Source of the DNA: an uncultured Aquimarina sp.
Lineage (GTDB): Bacteria; Bacteroidota; Bacteroidia; Flavobacteriales; Flavobacteriaceae
Assembly: GCA_947495425.1 (NCBI GenBank)
Contig: CANLYR010000001.1
Location: 124,001 to 188,000, forward strand
DNA length: 64,000 nucleotides
Direction of reading: 5' to 3'
Shown here: in pieces, positions 9,890 to 20,448 of the stretch
Layout: the number at the start of each line of letters is the position of its first letter
How positions within the stretch are numbered: the stretch's first letter is position 1
Made by a program: the position numbers and the translations under genes
The notes under the pieces: model-generated
Database searches by the model: none
What the model saw: only the letters and a program-made list of their open reading frames with translations
What the model was told of the DNA's origin: nothing

Positions 9890-11248
9890 TTAAAAAGTGA
9901 ATTTTGATGTGAGTAATACATAATAAATATTTTTGTTGAAATTTTGGGCTGTCAGAAAGTTTCCGGGTAAAATCATATTAGATTCTAAATCTGTAGAAAA
10001 ATGACTGTTCCAATTATATTTTAAACTAAAAGCTATTTGGTGTGCCACAAACTTTTCATCGTTCACAGCTTGATAAACCGCTCTTCCTCCAGATGAATAA
10101 ATTGCGTCTTGGTCCGAATACCTCCAGAACGCATAATAACCTAGTTCCGATGAAATTTTTTCCTTTTTGTAGGATAGATTTGTGTGCAAATCCAAAAGGT
10201 TATAAGGACCGAACCTTGCTACACGACCAAAGTAAGCTGCATCGGGATATAAAGGATTGAACGTATTCAATTGTCCATCGCTAGAATTTCCGTCTCCACT
10301 AATTATCTCTCCATTGAATTCGTAATTAAAATGGTCACTTATTTTATAGGTGCCATTTACGGAAAGTGTCCAGGCATTTATGGTTTGGTTTTGTATGTTG
10401 CCAAACTGATAGACAAATTCATTATTGAATTTCCACCGAGCTAAAGATACATCTGAACGCACTCCTAGACTTTGTCTAGTTTCAGAACCGCTTATAGATG
10501 CGTAATTTTCTAACTCCGCTTTATAGCCGAAATAGTATACCTCTAGCTTTGTTGTATTTTTTTCATTGTTGAATCTATTATAACTGCCCCAGATATAATC
10601 ATCAAAAGCATAAAAATCATTATCTAAAACACCTATTTCATTGGCAACATTCGAGAGTACTAGTGCTTCTGATGAAAATTGTTTCCATTTGTATGTAAAT
10701 CGAATGGCATCAAAAGAAAGCCGAACATTTGGTCCCTCACGTATGGCAATCAGCCTTCTTGAACCATAATTAAAATTTTCGCGCCCAATGGCTATCTCGT
10801 AATTTTTCGATTTGTATTTTCCAAAAAGTTGATTTATGTATAAACGGTCTTCATCAACAGGGGATGGCATATCTTTATCAATACTGTGACTTGTTCCCAA
10901 CTCTGCAAAAAACTGCCATTTACTTGATGAACGAATATCTAGATGCAACATTCCACGACTTAAGAACCAGTTGTTGTCTAAACCATTTTCTTTTTGGAAC
11001 ATAGGGTTATTCAGCATTTCCCATTGAATGCGATAGTTGCCGCCGAAAGAAATGGCTGCGCTATCTCCAAGCTTGGAATATTTTAGTTTTTTGTAAAAAT
11101 TGTCTTGTTCCATATTTTTGAATTGTTCGAAATCATCTGTCTGGCTTAGCAACATAAACTTCAAATCATCTTTTTGGGCATAGGTTACACTTGTTACAAT
11201 CAACAGTAAAAATCCTATCAAGCATTTGTGTTGTATTATTTCATTCAT
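9890..11248 (-). CDS. Alginate-export-like outer-membrane porin
   Basis: ORF 452 aa; signal peptide, GNYRIQWEMLNNP, IRSSSKWQFFAELGTS, terminal aromatic beta-strand (TSKFTF). Confidence 0.75.
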   Translation of the reverse strand: MNEIIQHKCLIGFLLLIVTSVTYAQKDDLKFMLLSQTDDFEQFKNMEQDNFYKKLKYSKLGDSAAISFGGNYRIQWEMLNNPMFQKENGLDNNWFLSRGMLHLDIRSSSKWQFFAELGTSHSIDKDMPSPVDEDRLYINQLFGKYKSKNYEIAIGRENFNYGSRRLIAIREGPNVRLSFDAIRFTYKWKQFSSEALVLSNVANEIGVLDNDFYAFDDYIWGSYNRFNNEKNTTKLEVYYFGYKAELENYASISGSETRQSLGVRSDVSLARWKFNNEFVYQFGNIQNQTINAWTLSVNGTYKISDHFNYEFNGEIISGDGNSSDGQLNTFNPLYPDAAYFGRVARFGPYNLLDLHTNLSYKKEKISSELGYYAFWRYSDQDAIYSSGGRAVYQAVNDEKFVAHQIAFSLKYNWNSHFSTDLESNMILPGNFLTAQNFNKNIYYVLLTSKFTF

Positions 11249-11372
11249 TGTTTCTTTCAGATATAGAAAGGACTATCTCAGTTCCTTTCAGAGAATCAAA
11301 AGTCGCTGGCCTTCTTTGACCTGGCGCACTATGATATATATAATTGGTCATCTTCACGGTTTATAATTCCTT

Positions 11373-11588
11373 TCAATAATTGACCTTTAAAAGGTTTGGT
11401 TTGCGAATAAATATTGAAGTGTGTCGCTTCCTTCGTTGGAATGAGCTCAAAAATCCGAAGCCATTTTCTGTATTTGAAATACGTTGGAATATATTTCCCT
11501 TTAATTCTAGCCTAGCTTTTTCTTGAATCTCTTCGCTGCCCCGAAACGCCTTAGTGATATGCCATGTGCCTTCAAATTTTCCTTTCAT
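11373..11588 (-). CDS. Small hypothetical protein, possibly a truncated gene
   Basis: ORF 71 aa, 4 bp from the upstream gene; C-terminus looks low quality. Confidence 0.35.
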   Translation of the reverse strand: MKGKFEGTWHITKAFRGSEEIQEKARLELKGNIFQRISNTENGFGFLSSFQRRKRHTSIFIRKPNLLKVNY

Positions 11589-11592
11589 ACTT

Positions 11593-12405
11593 TTACTCCC
11601 CTCTGAACATTTTTAATACCTCTGGTGATGGTGATACATTTCCTTTGGCCAGTAAATCGTTTTTGCCTTTTAGAGCCATTGTGACCCTCGCAATATTGGC
11701 GCCGTGGTGAAAGCCCGCTAACAACATTTCTTCTGTGAGTTGTTGTGGCTTCATTTTGATACCACCCGTTCTACCGTTTGGCCCCCAATGACTTCCTGCG
11801 TAGTCAGCACCTGGGGTAGTTTTTGGGTGACTTACTAGTATCATTCCGTTTGCGGCCATGGCCGCCAAAATTCCTAATTGTGCCAACTCGCAACCTGCAC
11901 CATTGTTACCGTGACCACCTCCAACTGAGAAAACTCCACCTACTTTACCCACAAAACGGTCTACTAACCATCCTTGTTCCCAAACACGTTCCACATATTC
12001 TTTTAACCTGGAATGCATATTGCGGTGTTTCATAGGGGTGCCAGCTATTATTCCATCTGCGGCTATAGAATCTTCCATTGTTGCATCTTTGGCCATTTTG
12101 CGAATTACATTAACGCCAGTTACAGATTTCGCGCCTCTTTCAATAGCTTCGGACATTGTTCTAGTGGAACCAAAATCCGTTGTATAGACAATTAAAATAT
12201 TGGTATTGTCCTTATTCTCGAACTGCTCGAAATCACCCAAACCTTCTTCTACGGGGTCTAGTTCCATTCCATAAAAAGATGTATGCGCTGTTATGGCTAA
12301 GCCTGTGGTAGCTATAGCTGTTTTTTTTATAAAACCCCTTCGATTGCCCTTGATTTCAATAGGTGCTTTGACATCCCTTTTTTCTTTTGCTATAATTTTA
12401 TTCAT
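11593..12405 (-). CDS. Flavodoxin/NAD(P)H-dependent oxidoreductase-like protein with Tat-like leader
   Basis: ORF 270 aa; NRRGFIKKTAIATTGLAITA leader, ILIVYTTDFGSTRTMSEAI, GTPMKHRNMHSRLK, VFSVGGGHGNNGAGCE. Confidence 0.8.
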   Translation of the reverse strand: MNKIIAKEKRDVKAPIEIKGNRRGFIKKTAIATTGLAITAHTSFYGMELDPVEEGLGDFEQFENKDNTNILIVYTTDFGSTRTMSEAIERGAKSVTGVNVIRKMAKDATMEDSIAADGIIAGTPMKHRNMHSRLKEYVERVWEQGWLVDRFVGKVGGVFSVGGGHGNNGAGCELAQLGILAAMAANGMILVSHPKTTPGADYAGSHWGPNGRTGGIKMKPQQLTEEMLLAGFHHGANIARVTMALKGKNDLLAKGNVSPSPEVLKMFRGE

Positions 12406-12467
12406 TGTCCTTCAGGTTTTAGTTTTAATACTTAAATATTGACGTTCGTGTATTTCTCTCTAATTTT

Positions 12468-12483
12468 TGCCAAGAGTGTGCCA
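12468..12483 (-). promoter_or_regulatory. Putative sigma54 (-24/-12) promoter for the minus-strand operon starting at 12405
   Basis: Reverse strand reads TGGCACACTCTTGGCA; GG-N10-GC spacing, close to TGGCACG-N4-TTGCW. Confidence 0.6.
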
Positions 12484-12556
12484 TACGACATATTTAGATT
12501 TATGTATTTGAAATACAGTGATTTAATTTTAGATTTAATAAATCGCTACGATTAAT

Positions 12557-12578
12557 AAAACACGATATATCGTGTTTT
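12557..12578. promoter_or_regulatory. Perfect 22-bp palindrome, candidate activator-binding site (UAS)
   Basis: AAAACACGATATATCGTGTTTT. Confidence 0.55.
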
Positions 12579-12721
12579 TATGATAATTAATTGTTGTATA
12601 TAGGGGTTTAAAATTGTATCTTGAAAACAAAAAAAACGTAGTAGTCCAGAAGGGGTTTAATGAATCCTTTATACACAATTATAGGTTGAATTTCGACTGG
12701 CAATTACATAGTACTATAACT

Positions 12722-14554
12722 ATGGGAAGAAGAAGTGTTATTATAAGCCTTTTGATTTTTGTAGGGTCATTCAGCGTATATTCTCAAGAATCTGAGCAGA
12801 TTGATAGTCTGAAAGGGGAATTGAATCGTGTAGAAATAGATACTGTTGAAGCATCGTTGCTAAACAGCATTGCATCTGCTTACAATAGAAACAATTCTGA
12901 TTCCTTATATTTTTATGCTACCCAAGCATTAAGTTTGAGTAAAGAGCTCGACTTTAAAAAAGGTATTGCCTACAGCCTTAATTCACTCTCTATTTACAAC
13001 CAAACAATAGGGGATAATCAATTAGCGCTTAATCAACTCATACAAAGTTCAGATATCCTAGAAACTATGGGAGTGCCTGAAGTTGGCATAACCTACTATA
13101 ATATTGCTAGATTATATAGGTATTTACAAGAACCTAAAAAGACAATAGTATATCTTGAAAAGGCAAAAGAGAATATGCCTGAAACGATGCTAGGTTATAT
13201 CGACATGGGTATAGGGTTAGCACAAATTGATACAAAAAATTATAACGAGGCTCTTATTTCTATTAATGATGCTTTGCTTAGTGCAAAAGCAAATAATGAC
13301 CAAGTTTTAGTAGGTACTTGTCTTCAATTAAAAGGTTCTGCTAACTTGAAAATTGGCGAACTAGACTCATCGAAAATCTACTATCAAGAATCTATAAAAA
13401 TATTTGAAACAGGAAATAATCTTCTTCAATTAGCAGAGAGCCTTAATGGCTTAGCCTTAGTAAATCTTGAAAGCGAAATTACCTCTGACGTGACTCAAAA
13501 TATTTTACTTAAAGGTAGAAAGTTAGCCAATGAAATGAATGACTTAAATGCTTTACTTAATATTTATCGTACACAGGTGAAATTAGATTCGTTAAAAGGA
13601 AATTATAAAGCAGCATTTCAAAATCAAAGCAAAGTTCTTGATTTAAAGGATAGTATTTTATCAACAGAAAAAGCAAAAAATCTCGCTATCACGGAAGCAA
13701 GGTTTCAGTCTGGTAAAAAGGAGAAACAAATTCAATCTTTATTACAAGAAAACAAGGTCATATCAATTAAAGAAGAACAAAGGACTAGAATATTAATTAT
13801 CATATCTATAAGCCTGTTGCTATTTTCATTATTGGCAATTTATCTCGCTCGCTTGTACCTACAAATACGCAAAGCAAATACCTTGCTTTCCATCCAGAAA
13901 GAAGAAATTACAGGACAAAATATAAAGATTAATGAATCTTTAAAAGAAAAGGAATTATTGATAAATGAAATTAACCACAGAGCTAAGAATAATTTATACA
14001 CCGTAGAAAGATTACTTACTGCCCAGCTGAACGAAGCTAAATCAAGTGAAACTAAAGTTTTGTTGCAAGAGAGTCAAAAAAGAATACAAAGCATAGCGCT
14101 ACTGCACAATCAATTGATTTCAAAAGATATGCCCGCAGCGGTAAATATGCGTCTGTATATTAATGAACTCTTAGATAAATATATTTCTGCTGACAAACAT
14201 ATAGAAGTAAAGTCTGAACTTGATGAAATTATCGTAGACTCAGGTAAGGCTATGGCTCTTGGTTTAATTATTAACGAGCTGTTAACTAATAGTGTAAAGC
14301 ACTCAAACTCGAAGCATAATAAAATCAGTGTTTTGTTTAAAAAAAATAAGGAAACCCTCGAACTAATTGTAAAAGATGAAAACTGTATCACTTCTTATAT
14401 TCCAGTTCAAGAAAAAGGGAATAAGAATACCTCATTTTTTGGTTTGGAACTTATTAAGGGGCTAGTAAAGCAGTTAAAAGGGAATATTGAATTAGTTTCT
14501 GATTCTGGGGTGCAAGTGCTTATAACCTTACCAATTACAAGAACAATAGTATGA
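12722..14554 (+). CDS. TPR-repeat sensor histidine kinase (HisKA_2/HWE-like)
   Basis: ORF runs from 12614 (TTG); the ATG at 12722 gives a signal peptide MGRRSVIISLLIFVGSFSVYSQ; TPRs, one TM, EINHRAKNNLYTVERLL, ATPase NELLTNSVKHS. Confidence 0.88.
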   Translation: MGRRSVIISLLIFVGSFSVYSQESEQIDSLKGELNRVEIDTVEASLLNSIASAYNRNNSDSLYFYATQALSLSKELDFKKGIAYSLNSLSIYNQTIGDNQLALNQLIQSSDILETMGVPEVGITYYNIARLYRYLQEPKKTIVYLEKAKENMPETMLGYIDMGIGLAQIDTKNYNEALISINDALLSAKANNDQVLVGTCLQLKGSANLKIGELDSSKIYYQESIKIFETGNNLLQLAESLNGLALVNLESEITSDVTQNILLKGRKLANEMNDLNALLNIYRTQVKLDSLKGNYKAAFQNQSKVLDLKDSILSTEKAKNLAITEARFQSGKKEKQIQSLLQENKVISIKEEQRTRILIIISISLLLFSLLAIYLARLYLQIRKANTLLSIQKEEITGQNIKINESLKEKELLINEINHRAKNNLYTVERLLTAQLNEAKSSETKVLLQESQKRIQSIALLHNQLISKDMPAAVNMRLYINELLDKYISADKHIEVKSELDEIIVDSGKAMALGLIINELLTNSVKHSNSKHNKISVLFKKNKETLELIVKDENCITSYIPVQEKGNKNTSFFGLELIKGLVKQLKGNIELVSDSGVQVLITLPITRTIV

Positions 14555-17500
14555 AGAAGTTAAAGTCTTACAATGCAGATAAAATTACTAAAACGGTAAA
14601 ATCTATTCTTATAGTAGATGATGAGTACATCATTGCCACAGATATCGCTGAAAAAGCAAAAAAACTTGGTTATGAAGTGTCTGGTATAGTACATACAATT
14701 GAAGAAGTTGAAGAAGCAATAGAAAAAGATATTCCTGACTTGGTACTGCTTGATATAGAATTAGGGAAGAATACAGGAACTGCCATTGCAGAAAAAGTTT
14801 TGAATCCTAGATATATCCCATTCATATATGTTACTTCTTTTGATGAAGGAGTACATTTTGAGAATGCCAAGAAAACCAATCCTTACGGTTTTTTGAGCAA
14901 ACCTCTGGATAAAAAAGCATTTCGTAATATTATAGAACTGGCTCTGTACAAGGCCGAAAACGAACAAATAAAGGAATTATTAAAGGAAAAAGAACTGGTT
15001 CTAAAAATTTCTGAAGGTGTAAATCAACAACGTACAATACCAGAGTTCTTCTCTTTTATTGTTCAGGAGTTAAAACCCATATTTAATTTTCATGATGTAG
15101 GTGTTTTTCTTATCACCAAAGATGGAGATGAACATTATGATGTAGCTGCAGTTGACTTGAGAATTTCAGATAGTGATTGGAATAAGCAACTTCTTCAAGC
15201 AGACTTAAAAATTATAAAGCATAAAAACTCTCTTATTGAAAGTATGATAAATGTTATTAAAGAAGCTAGGGCACCTGTTTTACTAGATTTTAAGGATATG
15301 GTTTCCAAATTCCCTGAATACCCGCAATTTAAAGCCGCGGACATTCTTTCTTTTGGATATCGGGATTGTTTGGCAGCTAATCTAAAGGTGGGGGATAAAG
15401 TTCTTGGTATGTTCTGTCTTAACAAATTAGCAAAGAACTCATTCACGGATTTACAACTTTCATTGTTTGAAAACATATCTGGACCGCTGTCGATTGCCGT
15501 TGATAATATTATAGCCAATGAAAAGATAGCTGAAGAAAAAGAATTTAAGAATGCACTTTTAACCATAAGTGATTGTATGAGTTCGATATTCGAACCCCAA
15601 AGACTATTTACAGAAATCTTTGAAAATATTAAGCCATTATTTGATTTCTATGATGTAGGTATATATGTACTTTCTGAAGATGGGAAAAAAATGACCAATT
15701 GGGCCGTAGAAAATATCGATGCCACAAAATCAAAAGGAGATGCACTACTTCTGAAACATAATATGTTTCAATTTGATTATAGTGCAAGTGTAGTTGAGAT
15801 TATAAGTAGTCAGATAGCTAATGAAGGAAGACCCATTGTTAAAAAATATGGCAATCGCTACATAGAAGAAGCCAATCGTACATATGGAAATATCATTTTT
15901 AAAAATATCATTGAAAATGTAGGGTATAAAGAATTTATGGCCACCCGACTACATTGCTATGGTAAGACATTGGGGGTTATATATTTTAATCATTTAAAAG
16001 AGAATCATTTTAATGAACAACATTTTAAATTATTTCAAGAGGTGGCAGACCACATCGCTGTGGCAATAAGCAATATAGTAAATCATCAAGAAATCCTTAA
16101 ACGGGAAAGAAAAAAAGCATTTCAATTAGAGTTAGGTAAGCAGATGTCCAGAGCTCAAGACTTTGAGTCGCTACTTTCCGTGTTATTTAATGATTTAAAT
16201 AAACGTATTCCCTTTTCAGCCCTGTCTCTAACCATTTGGAGAAATAATACTTTGATTCAGAGCCAGGTTTTAGAATCTAAAAACGATCATGTAAAAGACA
16301 TTTCAAAAAACTTCAATCAGAAATTCGAAAAGGTTTTTAGAAAGTTTAAAGAAGAACAGTTTGAAGCTTCTCTAACCCCAAAGATTTTTACAAAAAGTAT
16401 AATTGAAAAGGATAAAAATAAGTCAACCTTATTAAAGATATTGAATGATTTTATTGAATTGAACTCAATACTACACTTTCACAAAAAATTAAATAATGAA
16501 ACAGATGTTATACTTCAGTTTATTGATAACGAAAAAGCATTTACAACCAAAAATGTAAGGGAAATGGAAGAGTATATGTCGCTTATTGAGCTGTCCATTT
16601 CAAATCACCTGGCTTTTTTGGATATTGAGGAATTAAATTTCAAAATAAAACAGGAAAAGGAATACTTAGAGGCAGAGATAGGTACAGATTATAATTTTGG
16701 TGAATTAATTGGTTCTTCATCAAAAATGAAGGAAATATATAGGCAAATAAGTCTTGCAGCACCTACTGATGCGACTGTATTAATTACGGGCGAAACCGGT
16801 ACAGGAAAAGAGTTGATGGCTAGAGCTATACATAATATATCCAAACGAAAAAACAATTCAATAGTAAAGATTAATTGCGCTGCATTGCCAGCTAACCTAA
16901 TTGAGAGTGAGCTTTTCGGGCACGAAAAGGGAGCTTTTACGGGTGCCACCCAACGTAGAATAGGTAAGTTTGAGTTAGCTGATAAGGGCACAATTTTTTT
17001 AGATGAGATTGGTGAGATGCCACTTGAGATTCAGGTAAAACTATTAAGGGTTTTACAAGAAAAAGAGTTTGAACGTGTTGGTGGAAACTTGACTATAAAG
17101 ACAGATGTGCGAGTGATTGCTGCTACAAATAGAAACTTGCTTAAGGAGGTTGGGGATAAAAATTTCAGGGAAGATTTATATTATAGACTAGATGTGTTTC
17201 CGATTGCCATTCCGCCACTTCGAGATCGCAAGGAAGACATTCCAGAACTTGCCTTGCATTTTTTACAAAAGAAAGGACAACGATTAGGAAAAAGAATTAC
17301 ATCAATTTCAGATCAGGCACTGAGAGAACTGATGGGCTATGATTTTCCGGGTAATGTGAGAGAACTGGAACATGCTATTGAGCAAGCCTTAATTACAAGT
17401 AAAGGTAATTATCTAAAGCTCAATTTGGAAAGTCGACGAAAAAAACGCGCCATTGCCAATGATAATGTTGCAAATGGTCCTGTTTCATTAAAAACCTATG

Positions 17501-17679
17501 AACAAGGAGAGATAGACCTTATCATGACAACATTAAAGTTTACAGGAGGAAAAGTAAGAGGTACCGGAGGTGCAGCCGAAATATTGGACGTTCATCCGAA
17601 TACCTTAGAAAGTAAAATGAGGCGAATGGGTATAAAGAGAAAACACGTACTTGAAATTATTGAGAACGACCAGCTTTAA
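14551..17679 (+). CDS. Response regulator with GAF-like domains, sigma54-interaction AAA+ and Fis-type HTH
   Basis: ORF 1042 aa; [19 protein letters not shown] receiver, [15 protein letters not shown] Walker [16 protein letters not shown] (GAFTGA), C-terminal [28 protein letters not shown]. Confidence 0.95.
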   Translation: MKKLKSYNADKITKTVKSILIVDDEYIIATDIAEKAKKLGYEVSGIVHTIEEVEEAIEKDIPDLVLLDIELGKNTGTAIAEKVLNPRYIPFIYVTSFDEGVHFENAKKTNPYGFLSKPLDKKAFRNIIELALYKAENEQIKELLKEKELVLKISEGVNQQRTIPEFFSFIVQELKPIFNFHDVGVFLITKDGDEHYDVAAVDLRISDSDWNKQLLQADLKIIKHKNSLIESMINVIKEARAPVLLDFKDMVSKFPEYPQFKAADILSFGYRDCLAANLKVGDKVLGMFCLNKLAKNSFTDLQLSLFENISGPLSIAVDNIIANEKIAEEKEFKNALLTISDCMSSIFEPQRLFTEIFENIKPLFDFYDVGIYVLSEDGKKMTNWAVENIDATKSKGDALLLKHNMFQFDYSASVVEIISSQIANEGRPIVKKYGNRYIEEANRTYGNIIFKNIIENVGYKEFMATRLHCYGKTLGVIYFNHLKENHFNEQHFKLFQEVADHIAVAISNIVNHQEILKRERKKAFQLELGKQMSRAQDFESLLSVLFNDLNKRIPFSALSLTIWRNNTLIQSQVLESKNDHVKDISKNFNQKFEKVFRKFKEEQFEASLTPKIFTKSIIEKDKNKSTLLKILNDFIELNSILHFHKKLNNETDVILQFIDNEKAFTTKNVREMEEYMSLIELSISNHLAFLDIEELNFKIKQEKEYLEAEIGTDYNFGELIGSSSKMKEIYRQISLAAPTDATVLITGETGTGKELMARAIHNISKRKNNSIVKINCAALPANLIESELFGHEKGAFTGATQRRIGKFELADKGTIFLDEIGEMPLEIQVKLLRVLQEKEFERVGGNLTIKTDVRVIAATNRNLLKEVGDKNFREDLYYRLDVFPIAIPPLRDRKEDIPELALHFLQKKGQRLGKRITSISDQALRELMGYDFPGNVRELEHAIEQALITSKGNYLKLNLESRRKKRAIANDNVANGPVSLKTYEQGEIDLIMTTLKFTGGKVRGTGGAAEILDVHPNTLESKMRRMGIKRKHVLEIIENDQL

Positions 17680-18283
17680 ATTAGCACTACATACCGTCTG
17701 GATATCTCATTCCAATTAACGACTTTAAAAAAAGCATCAACATAGGCAGCTCTATTATTTTGATATTTTAAATAATAAGCGTGTTCCCAAATATCAAGAC
17801 CTAATATTGGTGTTCCTTGCTCAGCAACAACATCCATCAGTGGATTATCTTGGTTAGGAGTACTTGATAGAAAAAGCTTTTTATTAGAATTAACAGACAG
17901 CCATGTCCAACCTGAGCCAAAGCGACTAAGAGCAAAATCTTTGAATTGTTCAATAAAATCATCTTGAGAACCGAATTCATTTGAAGACTTTCTAAGAGAA
18001 CTTTAGTTGGAAAGTTTACCTCATTCGGTGCTATGTTAGTCCAGAAGATACTGTGATTATAAAAACCACCTGCATTATTTCTTATAGATTGACCATAAAG
18101 CGATATGTTTTTTAGTACTTCTTCTATTGGTGTTTCGGAGCTCAAACTATACTTCTTTATAGCTAAGTTTAATTTGTTAGTATACCCTTGGTGGTGTTTA
18201 CTATGATGTATTTTCACGGTCTCTTCATCAATGCGAGGTTCTAAGTCTTTATGAGAGAAGTTTAATTCTGGAAGCATGTACAT
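17676..18283 (-). pseudogene. Fe/Mn superoxide dismutase, frameshifted
   Basis: ORF 17837..18283 begins as SOD (LPELNFSHKDLEPRIDEETVKIHHSKHHQGYTNKLN). Homology then continues in another frame ([39 protein letters not shown]...[31 protein letters not shown]) to a stop at 17676; the break is near 17995. Confidence 0.85.
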
Positions 18284-18567
18284 AGTTTTTTATTTATTTG
18301 ATAAGAAAAATAAAATTGAAGTCCATTGGTAAATTAGAGTATAACACCTATGACACAATATCCGACTAGACACTTAATTTGACGAAGCTCTATCGCCATC
18401 ATTCAAGGGACAATACCAAGAACAATAAAAAATGGTGGATATGATGTAAATTTCTATAACATTATATTTTAGAGAAATGGATTAAAAACTATGCTAATCT
18501 CAATTTTTGCATTTAACTATTTGAAGGTCAAAAAGAAAGCAATGTACTATTGTTATGAGATAAAATA

Positions 18568-18590
18568 AAATACTATAATATATAGTATTT
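18568..18590. repeat. Inverted repeat AAATACTATA-ata-TATAGTATTT
   Basis: Perfect 10-bp arms with 3-nt loop, intergenic. Confidence 0.5.
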
Positions 18591-18912
18591 AGGAAAATCT
18601 ATTGGAACTTAATCTCTAAAAATTAATGACGCTATCCAAAGTATTATCAGCGTCTTTGTATATGAAATTGACTTGATAATTGATTATTGTTTTTAGGGGA
18701 CAACTTGCGAGACTTTACAAAAATTCTATGGAAAATCAGAGTGTATTATATTTACATTAATGAATTCTGAATCCTAAATTACGTACAACTACACCACTAT
18801 TCGCTACGTCCTAAAGCTTATGCAGGAGTGTATGTTTTGATATTTATTTATAGCTAAATATATAATATCCTCCCTAACTTTATACATTAGTGTTCTCTCC
18901 AATTTCCACTAT

Positions 18913-19019
18913 GTCGGAAATCTTATAGCGCGTCGGATTTGTATCATAATCTTGTCGGAAATCTTTACATATTTGGCGGACTTGTTCTAGCTTCGATATA
19001 GTATTGCCTGCTACCTTTG
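18913..19019 (+). promoter_or_regulatory. GTCGG direct-repeat array plus TAnnTTTG -7 box upstream of eCIS locus A
   Basis: GTCGG at 18913, 18932, 18954 and GGCGG at 18975 (spacing 19/22/21); TACCTTTG at 19012-19019. Confidence 0.55.
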
Positions 19020-19057
19020 AACTTTCAAAAGTTAATAAATAGTAACAGGGATATTAT

Positions 19058-19645
19058 ATGGTTGATGCAGTACTCAATGTTTTAAAGGACAAACTCAATG
19101 AATATTTTAAAAATGTTGTTGGAGCTACAGAATCTAATATTGTAGAATTTATAGATACCAATAGTAATGATCCGATTTCATTTACAAATGATAAGATTAC
19201 TCCATTTCTTATCAATATCTCAGAAGATAGAAAGTTTAGAAATCCGGATCAATATTCGGGTGTAACAAGAAACGGGATAAGAACTCAGATGAATCCCGAG
19301 ATCAGGATCGAGCTTTTAGTGCTTTTTGTATCAAAGTTTGGAAACTACAATCAGGCACTTCGGTTTTTGTCTCATGTGCTTAAGTTTTTTCAAGCCAATA
19401 GGGTTTTCAATCCATTAACTGCTCCGCAATTAGCAGATGAAAATGTAGAAAAATTAACAGTAGAACTGGTATCACTACCTCTTGAAGAGCAAAATCAGGG
19501 ATGGCATTCTTTAAATACATCATATCTACCTTCTGTTCTATATAAAATACGTTTGGTATCCTTTATCGATGATCTAAGTGTTGAATTTGTCGGGGAACGC
19601 ACTTTAGAAATTAATCTTAATGCTGTAGAAAAGGTAAACCTATGA
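19058..19645 (+). CDS. eCIS DUF4255 (Afp16/Pvc16 N-terminal-like) protein
   Basis: ORF 195 aa; NPEIRIELLVLFVSKFGNYNQALRFLSHVLKFFQANRVF; position upstream of the sheath gene. Confidence 0.88.
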   Translation: MVDAVLNVLKDKLNEYFKNVVGATESNIVEFIDTNSNDPISFTNDKITPFLINISEDRKFRNPDQYSGVTRNGIRTQMNPEIRIELLVLFVSKFGNYNQALRFLSHVLKFFQANRVFNPLTAPQLADENVEKLTVELVSLPLEEQNQGWHSLNTSYLPSVLYKIRLVSFIDDLSVEFVGERTLEINLNAVEKVNL

Positions 19646-20418
19646 AGTATAGAGAATTTTTTCAAATAATAATTGATCACCCCTATTTTTCTAGTGACCA
19701 AATGGATTTGTCACTTATACCAGATGAACTTACAATTCAAACCTTAAGAGCACAAGGTTTTGTAATAAAGAACACAGCAAAAGGACTGAAAGTGCTAATT
19801 CCATTAGATACTAAAGGAAACAAGCTGCCCATTATAAAACCAGAAGACACAGTTAGTTTTTGTGTAATTCCTACAACTGTTAATTGTAGCGAGGTTACAG
19901 ACACATCTATGGTCGAGCGTGGTAATATTTTATTGTTCACTAACAAGGAAATAAAGAATGGTAATGAAGAACTTGTGGTTTCAGAAACCACAGCAGATAG
20001 CGTCAGAAGTAGTTTTACAGCTATTGCAAAAATAAAAATACAATTAAACAAAGTGAATTTTGATCGTGATGAAGCATCGCCGATATATCGAGTAGTTTTC
20101 AAGTCAAAATCAGTAAAGTGGAAGTACTATATTTTATCGAGTACCGAGGCTTCAACATTAGCAATCAAAGACCGTGGGGAACGATTAATATTCAGTGAGT
20201 TAGAAAACCAAGAAGCTGCAGCTGATAACATAGTAAATGCATTAAAGTCAAATTTTCCAGACAGCCAGTTATTTGTTTTTGAATCTAGTACAGCGATTCA
20301 TTATAGCGACAAAATTTTGAAAAATATTCAGTTGATCAAAAATGAAAATATGATTATTAAACACTTATCTAATCCTGGTATAAGTGATAAGGGTATCCAA
20401 ATTATTAAAATCAATTAA
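19642..20418 (+). CDS. Uncharacterised eCIS-associated protein (paralogous to 59866..61191)
   Basis: ORF 258 aa; overlaps the DUF4255 gene; shares HPYF/GLKVLIP/TVSFCVIPT/ERGNILLFTNK-type positions with the locus B protein. Confidence 0.7.
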   Translation: MKYREFFQIIIDHPYFSSDQMDLSLIPDELTIQTLRAQGFVIKNTAKGLKVLIPLDTKGNKLPIIKPEDTVSFCVIPTTVNCSEVTDTSMVERGNILLFTNKEIKNGNEELVVSETTADSVRSSFTAIAKIKIQLNKVNFDRDEASPIYRVVFKSKSVKWKYYILSSTEASTLAIKDRGERLIFSELENQEAAADNIVNALKSNFPDSQLFVFESSTAIHYSDKILKNIQLIKNENMIIKHLSNPGISDKGIQIIKIN

Positions 20419-20448
20419 ATAAAGTTTAAATATTAAAAATTATCTAAT

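Noticed and set aside
12614-12721. TTG start at 12614 for the histidine kinase
   Set aside because: The ATG at 12722 gives a normal signal peptide; the upstream extension has no recognisable motif.
18913-18979. Calling the GTCGG array a LytTR-type binding site or a CRISPR-like repeat array
   Set aside because: The 21-bp phasing fits LytTR-like binding but the core does not match that consensus; repeats are far too short for CRISPR and there are no spacers of constant length.
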